41,253 bases of DNA. Origin: Ruminococcus sp. (lineage in GTDB: Bacteria; Bacillota; Clostridia; Oscillospirales; Ruminococcaceae). Positions within the stretch are counted from its first letter, which is position 1. Each line of letters starts with the position of its first letter. The position numbers and the translations under genes are program-made. Shown in pieces: positions 15,706 to 24,110 of the stretch. The notes under the pieces were generated by a model. That model did not search any database, was not told the origin of the DNA, and saw only the letters and a program-made list of their open reading frames with translations. The stretch lies in the NCBI GenBank assembly GCA_015066715.1, contig SVNU01000008.1, forward strand, positions 1 through 41,253, given 5' to 3'.

Positions 15706-15884
15706 ATGAAACTTTCATCCTCCTTAACATCAATAAGAGAAATTACTCGTTTTAAATCGGAGTCACTTGCGTTATCATCAAATTTATTTTTGATGTACTG
15801 CTTAAAAGCATCTTTGAAATCCGTAGGATACTGAGATTCATCAACAACAGAATCTATTGTTGATTCAATAATTTTGTTATTCAT
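15702..15884 (-). CDS. Small 60-aa acidic protein of the Dnd-associated cassette
   Basis: ATG 15884 follows CAAGGAGAG and overlaps the helicase stop by 8 nt (ATGAATAA). Its stop overlaps the next start (ATGA). Tight packing on both sides argues it is real. The sequence is helical and acidic (NNKIIESTIDSVVDE, YPTDFKDAFKQYIKNKFDD, LKRVISLIDVKED). No family is recognised; a stoichiometric partner of the helicase or the SMC-like ATPase is likely. Confidence 0.65.
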   Translation of the reverse strand: MNNKIIESTIDSVVDESQYPTDFKDAFKQYIKNKFDDNASDSDLKRVISLIDVKEDESFI

Positions 15885-17775
15885 CGTTTTCTCTCCTTGT
15901 TTTAGCAAGTTCAGAAAGCCAATCGGCTCTTTCTTGGTCGCTATTGTTATCGGATTCATTATCTTCAATAATAAAGTCAATTACATTTGCTACTTTATCT
16001 GGGTTATTTTTATCAAGACGTAATGCTCGTCCTATTCTTTGTGTTGTTACCAATCTTGAACGGTCAGAGGCAAATAAGAAGATATTGGTTACGCTGCTTA
16101 TATCTATGCCTTCCGAAACCTTCTTACAAGTAAGTAAGCAGTCTATCTTACCATCAGCAAAGTTTTCGAGATTTATTTTTTCGTCATCAGCGTAATAAGT
16201 ATGATATTTATTTGTATATTTCATTAGCACAGGTTGGAGCAATAGTCCATAATCCATTGTCTGAACAAAGATAATGCTCTTTTCAAGCAACTCAGGGTGT
16301 TCAGAAATAAAACTTTCAAACCCATCAATTTTATTGATGGCAGTTTTATTTACTAAAGAGAGCTGTGTATAAAGTTCTGATTCGTCTACATCTTCACCGT
16401 TTTCTTTTTTAGTATTAAATGCAGCAATAATCTTCTTTTTCTTTTGCTTTTCAGCTTCTGTAAGTTCGTATGGCAATGGAATATAATTAAATTCGCAAAG
16501 AATTCCTTTTCTTATGGCATCTTGCAATGAAAATTCAAATATTACTTCTCCGATTTCGTTGAGTAAGAAATCATTGCCGTCATCATCATATTCACGTTCG
16601 GGAGTTGCACTTAATCCTAATCTGTATCTGTATGGAGAAATTCTACCTGCAAGATTTTCAACAAGAGAGCCTGAACCTGCACCGTGAACTTCATCGAAAA
16701 GAAACAGGGTATCATTTTTGTAATTACCGGGAGCCTTGTCCAAGACATCCAATAATTTCACAAGATTATTGGCATCACGTGATATAAGTAGTATAGAATT
16801 GTCGGGATGCATAATAAACTTATTCATTGCCTTCTGAGAGTTGTAATGACAATAAATTTGTTTATCACTAAATTTTTCACGCATTTGCTTTGCCCACTGG
16901 TCGAGCAAATCATTTCCGTACATTGTGATGACAACACGTTTAATCCGGTTATCTTCAAAAAGTTTTGTCATTATTTTTATTGCTGTGATTGTTTTACCTG
17001 TTCCTGTTGCCATAGCAAGAATTCCGTGTTCTTTTTCCAAGAAACAATCCACAGCTTTATCTTGATGTTCCCATTTATTTGCAGGAGCTGACGTGTTTTT
17101 ATACGGTCTATCAGAGCTTCTTAATGTGAAAATGCGCTCTTTTATAGCAGTTGGAATATTATAAATTTTCAGATTCTTGTCTTGACCGTGCCAAAGCTTT
17201 TCAAAACGAAGGATATCTGCTTCGACATATTCCACAGTTCCAGCCCAAGTTTTAAACACTTTAAGACTTTCATAATTGGCAAAGCCATGTTTACTATCAT
17301 TTATCGAGCCTGAAAACGATAATGCTTCAGTACCCTTGTAAAAAATTCCGAATTTATCGTGAAAATTGCCGTCTGATAACTTTTCACAGGGTATGGCAAA
17401 TTTAAGCTCAATTATACCATCGTATAACATCCAAGAAAAAGCATTAAGAATATCTGCTTTCATTTCTCTTTCAAGAGCTGCTACGCTGTTGTTAAGTGCA
17501 TTTTCAAATTTACTGTAATCATCAGATGCACTTTCACTTGCAATGATAGCATCGGAATCAATGTTTGATAAAATAGGACTTGTTATAAGACGGATTTTAC
17601 CGCCTCTTGAAGCAAAATCGCTAAGTCCAGAAATATTATATTCCAACCAACCTGATGTGAAATATCCGACACCACGGTCTAATCTTTCAGCCCATTTGAA
17701 GCAAGGTGTATATAACTCGCTGATAAAATCGTCTACCGAAGTATCAATACAGGTTTTGATTCTTGGGTATTCCAT
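15877..17775 (-). CDS. PLD-SF2 helicase, Dnd-associated restriction-type protein
   Basis: The protein is 632 aa. The N-terminal part (about 1-200) is phospholipase-D-like, with an HDKFGIFYKG motif (HxK) followed by SFSGSINDS; the canonical Asp after HxK is not evident. The C-terminal part is an SF2 helicase: Walker A MATGTGKT (about 253-260), DEVH box LFDEVHG (about 358), SATP (about 388) and motif VI QRIGRALR (about 580). This architecture is that of the predicted DNA phosphorothioation system restriction enzyme. It lies 12 nt after dndE with ribosome binding site GGAGG. It probably recognises or cleaves unmodified DNA, or blocks its replication. Confidence 0.85.
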   Translation of the reverse strand: MEYPRIKTCIDTSVDDFISELYTPCFKWAERLDRGVGYFTSGWLEYNISGLSDFASRGGKIRLITSPILSNIDSDAIIASESASDDYSKFENALNNSVAALEREMKADILNAFSWMLYDGIIELKFAIPCEKLSDGNFHDKFGIFYKGTEALSFSGSINDSKHGFANYESLKVFKTWAGTVEYVEADILRFEKLWHGQDKNLKIYNIPTAIKERIFTLRSSDRPYKNTSAPANKWEHQDKAVDCFLEKEHGILAMATGTGKTITAIKIMTKLFEDNRIKRVVITMYGNDLLDQWAKQMREKFSDKQIYCHYNSQKAMNKFIMHPDNSILLISRDANNLVKLLDVLDKAPGNYKNDTLFLFDEVHGAGSGSLVENLAGRISPYRYRLGLSATPEREYDDDGNDFLLNEIGEVIFEFSLQDAIRKGILCEFNYIPLPYELTEAEKQKKKKIIAAFNTKKENGEDVDESELYTQLSLVNKTAINKIDGFESFISEHPELLEKSIIFVQTMDYGLLLQPVLMKYTNKYHTYYADDEKINLENFADGKIDCLLTCKKVSEGIDISSVTNIFLFASDRSRLVTTQRIGRALRLDKNNPDKVANVIDFIIEDNESDNNSDQERADWLSELAKTRRENDE

Positions 17776-17787
17776 AAGTTTCCTCCG

Positions 17788-18162
17788 TTATAACGTACTG
17801 TCGAGATGACATAAATGGTTGTAAAAATCTTTGCTGTATTTCTTTTCGTTTTCAAGTAATACAGCGCCTCTGTCAAGATGTGCCTTTACAATGGAAGGAA
17901 AATATTTTTCTTCGTCCAATGCCTTTTTTTCAGTATTTGTTATCAAGGATTTAAAAATCAAATCGTGTTCTCCAAATATAGTCTGACGGTTTAATTCCAA
18001 TCCATCGTTATCTGTTTGAAAATCTATGTCTGAAAGAACGCCTTTTCTTATTGAAAGCGCAATAGCAAGCTTCGATAATATAAACGGCTGCAAACCAAGC
18101 GACTGTGATAACGAGGAGAAAATAGCTTGTGTTTGAGCTGAGGTATGTAATTTATTTGTCAT
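17788..18162 (-). CDS. dndE: DndE, DNA phosphorothioation protein
   Basis: The protein is 124 aa, the usual DndE size. It has a helical, TraR/MetJ-like sequence (QTQAIFSSLSQSLGLQPFIL, ALSIRKGVLSDIDF) and the conserved ELNRQTIFGE, ending in FYNHLCHLDS. DndE is a small tetrameric DNA-binding component of the DndCDE complex that puts sulfur into the DNA backbone. It sits 2 nt after dndD, the order found in known dnd operons. Confidence 0.88.
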   Translation of the reverse strand: MTNKLHTSAQTQAIFSSLSQSLGLQPFILSKLAIALSIRKGVLSDIDFQTDNDGLELNRQTIFGEHDLIFKSLITNTEKKALDEEKYFPSIVKAHLDRGAVLLENEKKYSKDFYNHLCHLDSTL

Positions 18163-18164
18163 TA

Positions 18165-20261
18165 TTAACCTCCAAAATACAGGTCGCTGATAATTTCAGT
18201 AGTGCCTTGTGCTGTATGGTTAAGCAAAAAGGTATTTGAAATCACATCAGATACTGTTTCTTTATATTCACCTACAATTTCTTCATCTGTGGAAAGAATG
18301 ATAATCTGCCCATTTAACCTTTTGAAGAATTGTTCCAATATTTTGCTTCTGTGTTCCTTGTCTATTCTTGCAAAAGGTGTATCTATGATGTATGGTACAT
18401 TGATTTTATTAAGCTGAGCCAACGATTGATACAGTGCCATAATAAAAATTTGCTTTTCTCCGGCTGATAACTGCTGCTTAACTTCTACCGGCAATTCAAA
18501 AGTTTCTTCTCCTGAATCAAATTTTTCCTGCAAAATTTCATATGCGTGCAAGCCGATTTGAGCTATAAGATATTCCGGTCCGTTTTTGTCAATCATAGAC
18601 TTCAATTTTTCGGCGTTGAAAGACTTATACTTATAAGGAAGCACGTTAAGACTGTTATCAATGTGGATACCATCTATCAGGTCAGATTTATTGATAAGTG
18701 CATTAAAGAACATTTCAAAATTCTTTTCTGTAAGATGGATGCTTCTCTGATAAAGGATATCCTGAAGCTCATCAAATGCTAACAAAGCACGAGCTGAAAT
18801 ATCATTTACAGATTGCTTTTTAAGATATGCTTCATAATCAGCTTTAGCCTTAGCCAATCTTGAATCAGCAACAGCTTTTTCAGCCCTATAATTCTGCAAT
18901 TCTTTGTCAAGCTCCATCAATTTGGATATTAGCTGCGATTTCTGTTCATTCAATTCGCTTTTTTGCTCAAGGTATTCCTCATAATTGTCAATAGAGGATT
19001 TGTTCATTTTATCGCGAATTCTCTTAGTCGTTTTGAGGGAGCTTTCAATATCTTTAGTAGCTTCCTTGATTCGGCTAATGTCAAAGGAAAGGAGAGTGTT
19101 TATTTTAGCGATTAACGCAAGTTCATCCTTTTCTGATAAACCAAGTATAGGAGCAATATCAGAGGTTTTATTTGTATGAGCGATTATTTCATTTATAATT
19201 TTGGTTGTAATATCATTATTTAAGTCAATGCCTGCATCGGCTAAAACGCCATTAATAATTGATTTGATTTCATACGTACCGATGATACCTTTTAGATTTG
19301 AATCAATACGAGCTTTGTGTTCTTTATTTATCTGATTTTGCAATCTTTGAAGTTCTGTTTGTAAAATTATAAAAGGCAGTACATTATTTGCGATGTCTTT
19401 AAGCCATTTTCTCTTATCTTCGCGACGCACTTCTTCTCTGGAAATCTGTTCTTGCATTGATTTCCATTCCATTTTTGTGATACCACCGGTCTTGGAATAT
19501 TCCTTATCAAGTGATGCAAGCTTATCTTCAATTTCCTGAATTTGCTTGTTAATCTGATTATATTCCACCTCAGCGTATGCAACACGGTCTGCCATAAGAG
19601 TGTTTTCTTCAAAGCATTTGTCGTATGCTTCTTCTATACCGGTGGCACCCTTGTTTTTACTGCGTGTTATTCTCTTAAAGTTTTCACGGATAATCTCCAT
19701 CGTATCAAGATTGCAGAGCTTTAAAAATGCATCCTTAAAGTCTGTATCTTTGTTTCCATTAAAGACAAAATCACTTATTTTTTCGCCGTCAAAGAAATAG
19801 AATTTAAACATATTTGGCGGAAGAAGCTGTAAGAGATAATTCTCAAAATCGCTTTTTTCTCCGTTTTCGAGCAAAACACCATCTTTGTATACCAAGAATG
19901 TTTCTGTTATTTTTTTGCCTGAAATTCTCCAAGAGCGATTGAATGTATAAACATAATCATATTTTCCATCATCGAATAGAATGTCCATTATTACAGAAGC
20001 TTCTGCAACCTTTTTGAGTTTCTCGTTTGAATTTACTATTTTTTCAACTTCTGAAAAATATTTTGCATTAGTGGTTTCCAAACCGTATGCAGTACAACCG
20101 TACATACATATTTTTATTGCATTGAAAAGAGTGGTTTTTCCGGCACCGTTCTTACCACCAATCAAAACCATTCGTCTTTCGCTGCTGTTTATATCAAATT
20201 CAAAGCAATTATCTTCCACATACGGACCGATATTGTTGATTTTAATATGCTTAATCTTCAT
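18165..20261 (-). CDS. dndD: DndD, SMC-like ATPase of DNA phosphorothioation
   Basis: The start is set at ATG 20261 (MKIKHIKINNIGPY), overlapping the dndC stop by 11 nt; an upstream GTG/ATG would only add residues from dndC. The protein is 698 aa. Walker A is GGKNGAGKTT (35-44), followed by a long central coiled coil, then signature LSAGEKQIF and Walker B VPYIIDTPFARID. The LLPPNMFKFYFFDGEKISDF segment is characteristic of DndD. Its ATPase is thought to supply energy or nicking for sulfur insertion together with DndC and DndE. Confidence 0.92.
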   Translation of the reverse strand: MKIKHIKINNIGPYVEDNCFEFDINSSERRMVLIGGKNGAGKTTLFNAIKICMYGCTAYGLETTNAKYFSEVEKIVNSNEKLKKVAEASVIMDILFDDGKYDYVYTFNRSWRISGKKITETFLVYKDGVLLENGEKSDFENYLLQLLPPNMFKFYFFDGEKISDFVFNGNKDTDFKDAFLKLCNLDTMEIIRENFKRITRSKNKGATGIEEAYDKCFEENTLMADRVAYAEVEYNQINKQIQEIEDKLASLDKEYSKTGGITKMEWKSMQEQISREEVRREDKRKWLKDIANNVLPFIILQTELQRLQNQINKEHKARIDSNLKGIIGTYEIKSIINGVLADAGIDLNNDITTKIINEIIAHTNKTSDIAPILGLSEKDELALIAKINTLLSFDISRIKEATKDIESSLKTTKRIRDKMNKSSIDNYEEYLEQKSELNEQKSQLISKLMELDKELQNYRAEKAVADSRLAKAKADYEAYLKKQSVNDISARALLAFDELQDILYQRSIHLTEKNFEMFFNALINKSDLIDGIHIDNSLNVLPYKYKSFNAEKLKSMIDKNGPEYLIAQIGLHAYEILQEKFDSGEETFELPVEVKQQLSAGEKQIFIMALYQSLAQLNKINVPYIIDTPFARIDKEHRSKILEQFFKRLNGQIIILSTDEEIVGEYKETVSDVISNTFLLNHTAQGTTEIISDLYFGG

Positions 20262-21636
20262 TATCAAATACCCTTTCAATGGCATCGTAGTGTAACCAGC
20301 CTTGATTTATAATCTGGTCAAAAGCCTTTTGTAGTTTTGTGCTTTTTGTGAGAAGCTTGTTTTTATCGACTGATACAATTAATTTTGTAATAAGTTCGAC
20401 AGGGATATCATACTTTTCAGCGACTTCTTTAATTACTTCAATCGACTCACTATCAAAACGTTGGGTTTTATAGTCATCCCAAGGCAATTTATATCCTTTT
20501 ACCTGATAAAAAGTATCAACCAAGCATCGGCAAGACAAATCGCCTTCCTCGTCCCACATTTTATCAATAACTTTAAGCTCGGCTTCCGTTATAAGCTCCA
20601 TTCCTGTTTGTACTTCAAGTTTTAAAAGCTTTTCAAGTATTTTTTGTCTTGCTTCCATAGTAAATGGACCCAAACCGAATGTGCCGTCTGCTTTTTTGTA
20701 TACAGTACCGTTTCTTCTCTTGTTTTCACGATATCTACTATCCTCACGCATTCTGAGAAGCATATTTCTAAAATTACGAAGTGGAATAAGTTCTTTTGCA
20801 CCGTTATCAATAAAATTCTGCAAAGACTTGTCCTCTTTGACCATAGTGCAACACCAACAACCGAAACGGGAGTTGCCTGTAACAGGTATTTTTTCTCTGT
20901 CAATTTCGCCTAATACGCTCTGTTCCTCACCCATACTTTCACCTTGATAAAGGTTGAACAGACATTTCATATCAGCTCCCCAAGGGCTTTTGCAATCTTC
21001 CTTTAAGAGAAACTCCCATACTAAATCATTAGGAATTTCAGTGATAGGGTTATATACATAAGCGTTTGGAATGTCGTTATGCATATTAAGAAGTTTACCT
21101 TCAATTTCACGAGCTGTTATCGTCTTTTGGCGTGTAAGACTTTCACCTTTTCGCACTCCAAGCAAAATAACAATTTCTCCGCTTTCCTCAATTCGTTCAT
21201 TAACGAATTTGTTCATAGGGTTGATTTTAAGTCTTTCTGTACACCATCTGAAACCGGGAGGCTCAGGAGTAGGATAACCAAGACCGATTACTCTGCTCCA
21301 GAATGTCTGCTCTGGCTCAGGGTATATGATAGTTGCTTCAATACAAATTTTGTCATTTGCAGAAGCAGTATTTATGCTTTCATTTGAAGAATGCATATAT
21401 CTTTTGACAATGGGGTTTTCTACCATTGTATCGGAAGTGATAACATATATTTTCTTTTTCAACTCAGAACCGGCAGCTTTAAGACGCAGCATAGCTTCGT
21501 ATACAAGGCATACAAGCAAAGTAGAGTCTTTACCGCCGCTGTAACCGATAAGCCACGGTCTTTCATCGTGTTTATACACAACCATTATTTCTCTGATTAT
21601 ATCTTCAAATGGTTGGAATTTATCTGTGTAGGGCAT
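20251..21636 (-). CDS. dndC: DndC, PAPS-reductase-like sulfurtransferase
   Basis: The protein is 461 aa. It has the PP-loop SGGKDS (33-38), which activates the target with ATP, and a Cys cluster RFGCWCCTMVKEDKS (about 255-265) plus other cysteines for a 4Fe-4S centre. A conserved PGFRWCTERLKI follows the PAPS-reductase pattern. DndC takes sulfur from a cysteine desulfurase (DndA or IscS) and drives replacement of a non-bridging phosphate oxygen. No dndA is present in the window, so a chromosomal IscS-type enzyme must serve. The start has AGGAGGG 6 nt upstream. First gene of a nine-gene minus-strand operon running to 11007. Confidence 0.93.
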   Translation of the reverse strand: MPYTDKFQPFEDIIREIMVVYKHDERPWLIGYSGGKDSTLLVCLVYEAMLRLKAAGSELKKKIYVITSDTMVENPIVKRYMHSSNESINTASANDKICIEATIIYPEPEQTFWSRVIGLGYPTPEPPGFRWCTERLKINPMNKFVNERIEESGEIVILLGVRKGESLTRQKTITAREIEGKLLNMHNDIPNAYVYNPITEIPNDLVWEFLLKEDCKSPWGADMKCLFNLYQGESMGEEQSVLGEIDREKIPVTGNSRFGCWCCTMVKEDKSLQNFIDNGAKELIPLRNFRNMLLRMREDSRYRENKRRNGTVYKKADGTFGLGPFTMEARQKILEKLLKLEVQTGMELITEAELKVIDKMWDEEGDLSCRCLVDTFYQVKGYKLPWDDYKTQRFDSESIEVIKEVAEKYDIPVELITKLIVSVDKNKLLTKSTKLQKAFDQIINQGWLHYDAIERVFDNED

Positions 21637-21659
21637 AGATGTCCCTCCTTTTTTCTATT

Positions 21660-21852
21660 GTTGCGATAGAGTTATACCTGACCGCACACCCCGCAGCAGA
21701 TAACTCAATCGTTACATATCCAACGCCTAATTCGTCAGTCGCTGGAGGTTTTAAACAGCAAGCTTGCTGATATTGACAAGCAGATTATCTGACTTGTCAC
21801 TGCCGCATAGATATACATTATATATTATACCACAAAATCCGTCGGAATGCAA
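21660..21852 (-). promoter_or_regulatory. dnd operon promoter and structured leader
   Basis: On the minus strand TTGCAT (21852-21847), 17 bp, extended -10 TGgTATAAT (TATAAT at 21829-21824). A leader of about 180 nt follows. It contains TGACAAG/CTTGTCA (around 21777-21801), the palindrome CAGCAAGCTTGCTG (around 21758-21771), and a wide stem GAT-GAGTTAT/ATAACTC-ATC (around 21666-21711). No dndB repressor gene is present, so control may lie in this leader or in an element regulator. Confidence 0.7.
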
Positions 21853-21903
21853 GAAAAACAGGTTTGTATTGACAAATTTCTTCAATAAAATTGCCAAAGA
21901 AAT

Positions 21904-22248
21904 TTACTTGGGGAAACTACCGATTCCGAGCATTCTGACCATCACCGCATCCACTTGCTTCATACGTTCATCGTCAAGGGTGAACAGGAAACGGTGCACT
22001 TTGTTCCGTTCAAAGCTCAGCAGATGATTGCAGAGGATTTTAGAATTAGAGTGCAGCCCCTCAGCTTCAATCGGGATATAGGAACGACCTGTTTTCTTTG
22101 AAATGTCTATCGGGACACCAAAGGTTGTGTCACAATACCTGTTTCCCTTGTCGTTCTGGAGAATCAGCACAGGATAGAAGCCGTTGAACTCATCGTCAAC
22201 CTCTCTTAAATCCACGATATAAACACTTCCACGCTTGATATTTTTCAT
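21904..22248 (-). CDS. PemK/MazF-family toxin
   Basis: The start is placed at ATG 22248 (MKNIKRGSVYIVDL) behind AAAGGCGG; an ATG 18 nt upstream would include that sequence. The protein is 114 aa. It has the MazF beta-barrel pattern: KRGSVYIVDL, then FYPVLILQND, the conserved VPI region and a C-terminal VMVRMLGIG. MazF-type proteins are sequence-specific mRNA interferases. No MazE-like antitoxin is encoded on either side, so it is an orphan, or its antitoxin is elsewhere. Such orphan mazF genes are common near the mobilization modules of Firmicutes elements. Confidence 0.82.
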   Translation of the reverse strand: MKNIKRGSVYIVDLREVDDEFNGFYPVLILQNDKGNRYCDTTFGVPIDISKKTGRSYIPIEAEGLHSNSKILCNHLLSFERNKVHRFLFTLDDERMKQVDAVMVRMLGIGSFPK

Positions 22249-22331
22249 TGTAAAACCGCCTTTCATATTCAGAAATTTTTATACACTCTTATTATAACAC
22301 AGACTAATGTCCCAAAATCAGGACAATGGAC

Positions 22332-22417
22332 GCTCCGTACACGCTACGGAGCTTTTTTATGCAAATTTTTACATAGCAGCAATCAAGGACTTGTGAATTT
22401 CACAGGTCCTTTTTTTG
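22332..22417 (+). terminator. Two tandem intrinsic terminators before sigma-like gene
   Basis: First: GCTCCGTA/TACGGAGC (22332-22352) followed by TTTTTT. Second: GGACTTGTG/CACAGGTCC (22387-22409, one wobble) followed by TTTTTTT. Both face the plus strand, and the only thing between them and the next start (22446) is its ribosome binding site AAAGGAGG. They either insulate the mobilization operon from upstream reading or act as an antitermination-controlled leader. Confidence 0.8.
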
Positions 22418-22445
22418 TTGCAAAAATTTAAAGGAGGACATCTAT

Positions 22446-22955
22446 ATGTCAAAAATGATTTTTATTTTCAAGAACAGAAACAACCATTCCGAGGGCTACA
22501 GACAGGTTACGGAAGCCGAGCTTCAGGAGTACAAGCGTAGCTGTACGGAGAAAGTTTATCTTATTCCTCTCGGTTATGCCTTTATGGAGGTTGTGCAGGA
22601 GGAATACCGTGCCTTTTATAAAGAACTGCGTCGTGAAAAATATCTTTCCGAGGAGGCTAAGCGTGTCGGTGAGTTTTCATACAATGCTCTTGATACGGAC
22701 GAGTATGACGGAGCTTCTTTTATACCCGATAAAAGTGAGGCTGTTGAGGATAAGGCATTAAAAAGAATAATGAATGAAAGATTGTATGAAGCGCTTGCCA
22801 TTCTTTCAGAGGAAGAATATGAGTTAATTCAGCAGATTTATTTTGCCAACATCAGCGAAAGAGAATTATCGGGTATATACGGTGTATCTCATACTGCTAT
22901 TCAGAAACGCAGAACCCGAATTATTCTAAAGCTGAAAAATTATTTTGAAATTTAG
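22446..22955 (+). CDS. Sigma-70-like (region 4) regulatory protein
   Basis: The protein is 169 aa. The C-terminal 70 residues form a sigma region-4-like helix-turn-helix: LYEALAILSEEEYELIQQIY, then ISERELSGIYGVSHTAIQKR, then ILKLKNYF. The N-terminal half is charged, without a clear region 2. Small sigma-like proteins of this kind open the replication/mobilization modules of many Firmicutes elements and are presumed transcriptional activators. It shares its C-terminal design with the protein at 40787-41218. Excellent ribosome binding site AAAGGAGG. Confidence 0.8.
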   Translation: MSKMIFIFKNRNNHSEGYRQVTEAELQEYKRSCTEKVYLIPLGYAFMEVVQEEYRAFYKELRREKYLSEEAKRVGEFSYNALDTDEYDGASFIPDKSEAVEDKALKRIMNERLYEALAILSEEEYELIQQIYFANISERELSGIYGVSHTAIQKRRTRIILKLKNYFEI

Positions 22956-23214
22956 GTTGCCAACCCCTCATTTTTTCGGCGGTATAAGTGAGGGCAGTCA
23001 AGACCTGTAAAAATGACGGTGCTTACGGCTTAATCCGAAAGGGCTGTTTTTACAGTCATAAGCTGTAAAAAATCGAAAAAATCCTCTCAGTTTTTTTCAG
23101 ACGTACTTCGCATCGTTTTTGAAATTTCCTGAGGAAAAATCATTCACTTTAACAGGTCTGAAGCTGTGAAAAAATCTCAAAAAAATGACCATCTGAGTCA
23201 GAAAGGACTACTTT
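22956..23214 (+). promoter_or_regulatory. Leader with mutually exclusive stems
   Basis: A 260-bp gap. CCCTCA (22965-22970) can pair with TGAGGG (22989-22994). TTTTTACAG (23047-23055) can pair either with upstream CTGTAAAAA (23005-23013) or with downstream CTGTAAAAA (23063-23071). This is a possible antitermination-type switch ahead of the 106-aa gene. No coding frame was found here. Confidence 0.45.
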
Positions 23215-23535
23215 ATGAAAAATCGTCTCAAAAAGAAAGAACGTATCACCCATATCAGCTTCAACGAGGCTGAGCCTCTGATTGAGGTTTTCACACACAA
23301 CACGGATTTGCGGAAACGCCTTACCAACTACAGCAAATCGTATCCCGATTCCTGCAAGCTAATTGAGGTTGACGAATACGGCGGTGCACTGTTCGTCATA
23401 AAGAAAGGTCGCTTCTGCTTCCGTCTTACTGCACCCTATACTTTGGAGCGACGAAAAAAGGCAAGCCAGCACGCTATCCGTAACAACAACATAAAACGAC
23501 TGAAGAATTACAGAGAGGAGGAAGAAGAAAGCTGA
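23215..23535 (+). CDS. Conserved hypothetical protein, mobile-element type
   Basis: The protein is 106 aa, strongly basic at both ends (MKNRLKKKERI; ERRKKASQHAIRNNNIKRLK), with a middle mixed alpha/beta segment (KLIEVDEYGGALFVIKKGRF). No family recognised. The start follows AAAGGACTACTTT. The stop (TGA) overlaps the probable CTG start of the primase, so the two are likely translated together. A role in element replication, perhaps nucleic-acid binding, is inferred from position and charge. Confidence 0.6.
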   Translation: MKNRLKKKERITHISFNEAEPLIEVFTHNTDLRKRLTNYSKSYPDSCKLIEVDEYGGALFVIKKGRFCFRLTAPYTLERRKKASQHAIRNNNIKRLKNYREEEEES

Positions 23536-24110
23536 ATATCTTTGAAACGGTAAAGGAAGCGGTTACTGTCCCGACCGCTGCGGAGTATTACGGGCTGAAT
23601 GTCCGTAAAGGAATGACGAACTGTATTTTCCATAACGACCGCACACCGTCAATGAAGCTGTATGACGACCATTTCTACTGCTTCGGCTGTGGTAAATGCG
23701 GCGATGTTATCACTCTTGTGGAAGGTCTGTTCGGACAACCTCCGCTGAAATCCGCAGAGCGACTATGTGCCGACTTCGGTCTGACACATTCAAGGGACAG
23801 CCCATACGAAAAAACGAAGTCCAAGCGAGAAAATCCACGACAGGCTGAGCAGAGAGTATACCGTATTCTCTCGGATTACTGCTCACTTTTAAGGAGCTAC
23901 CGCCAAGCCTATGCACCGAAAAGCGATGATGAGGACTTGCATCCGCTTTTCATCGAAAGCCTGACACAGCTTTCCGAGTATGAATATTACTGTGATATTT
24001 TTATTTCGGGAACTGTGGAAGAAAGAGAAAGATTTATAAATGAAAGGACTGATTTGATTGACAGACTCAGAAGAAAACTGGAAGAAGCCGACGCCATTGC
24101 GCAGGGATAA
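23532..24110 (+). CDS. CHC2 zinc-finger (DnaG-type) primase fragment protein
   Basis: The CHC2 zinc-binding motif is complete: CIFH, then FYCFGCGKCGDVI, with EAVTVPTAAEYYGLNV before it as in DnaG N-terminal domains. That upstream homology starts well before the first ATG (23613), so translation must begin earlier. In this frame the only candidate is CTG 23532, 10 nt after AGGAGG (23516-23521) and overlapping the previous stop codon. The protein is then 192 aa. It binds DNA and probably primes replication with the DUF3987 protein encoded next. The 3' end overlaps that gene by about 50 nt. Confidence 0.78.
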   Translation: MNIFETVKEAVTVPTAAEYYGLNVRKGMTNCIFHNDRTPSMKLYDDHFYCFGCGKCGDVITLVEGLFGQPPLKSAERLCADFGLTHSRDSPYEKTKSKRENPRQAEQRVYRILSDYCSLLRSYRQAYAPKSDDEDLHPLFIESLTQLSEYEYYCDIFISGTVEERERFINERTDLIDRLRRKLEEADAIAQG

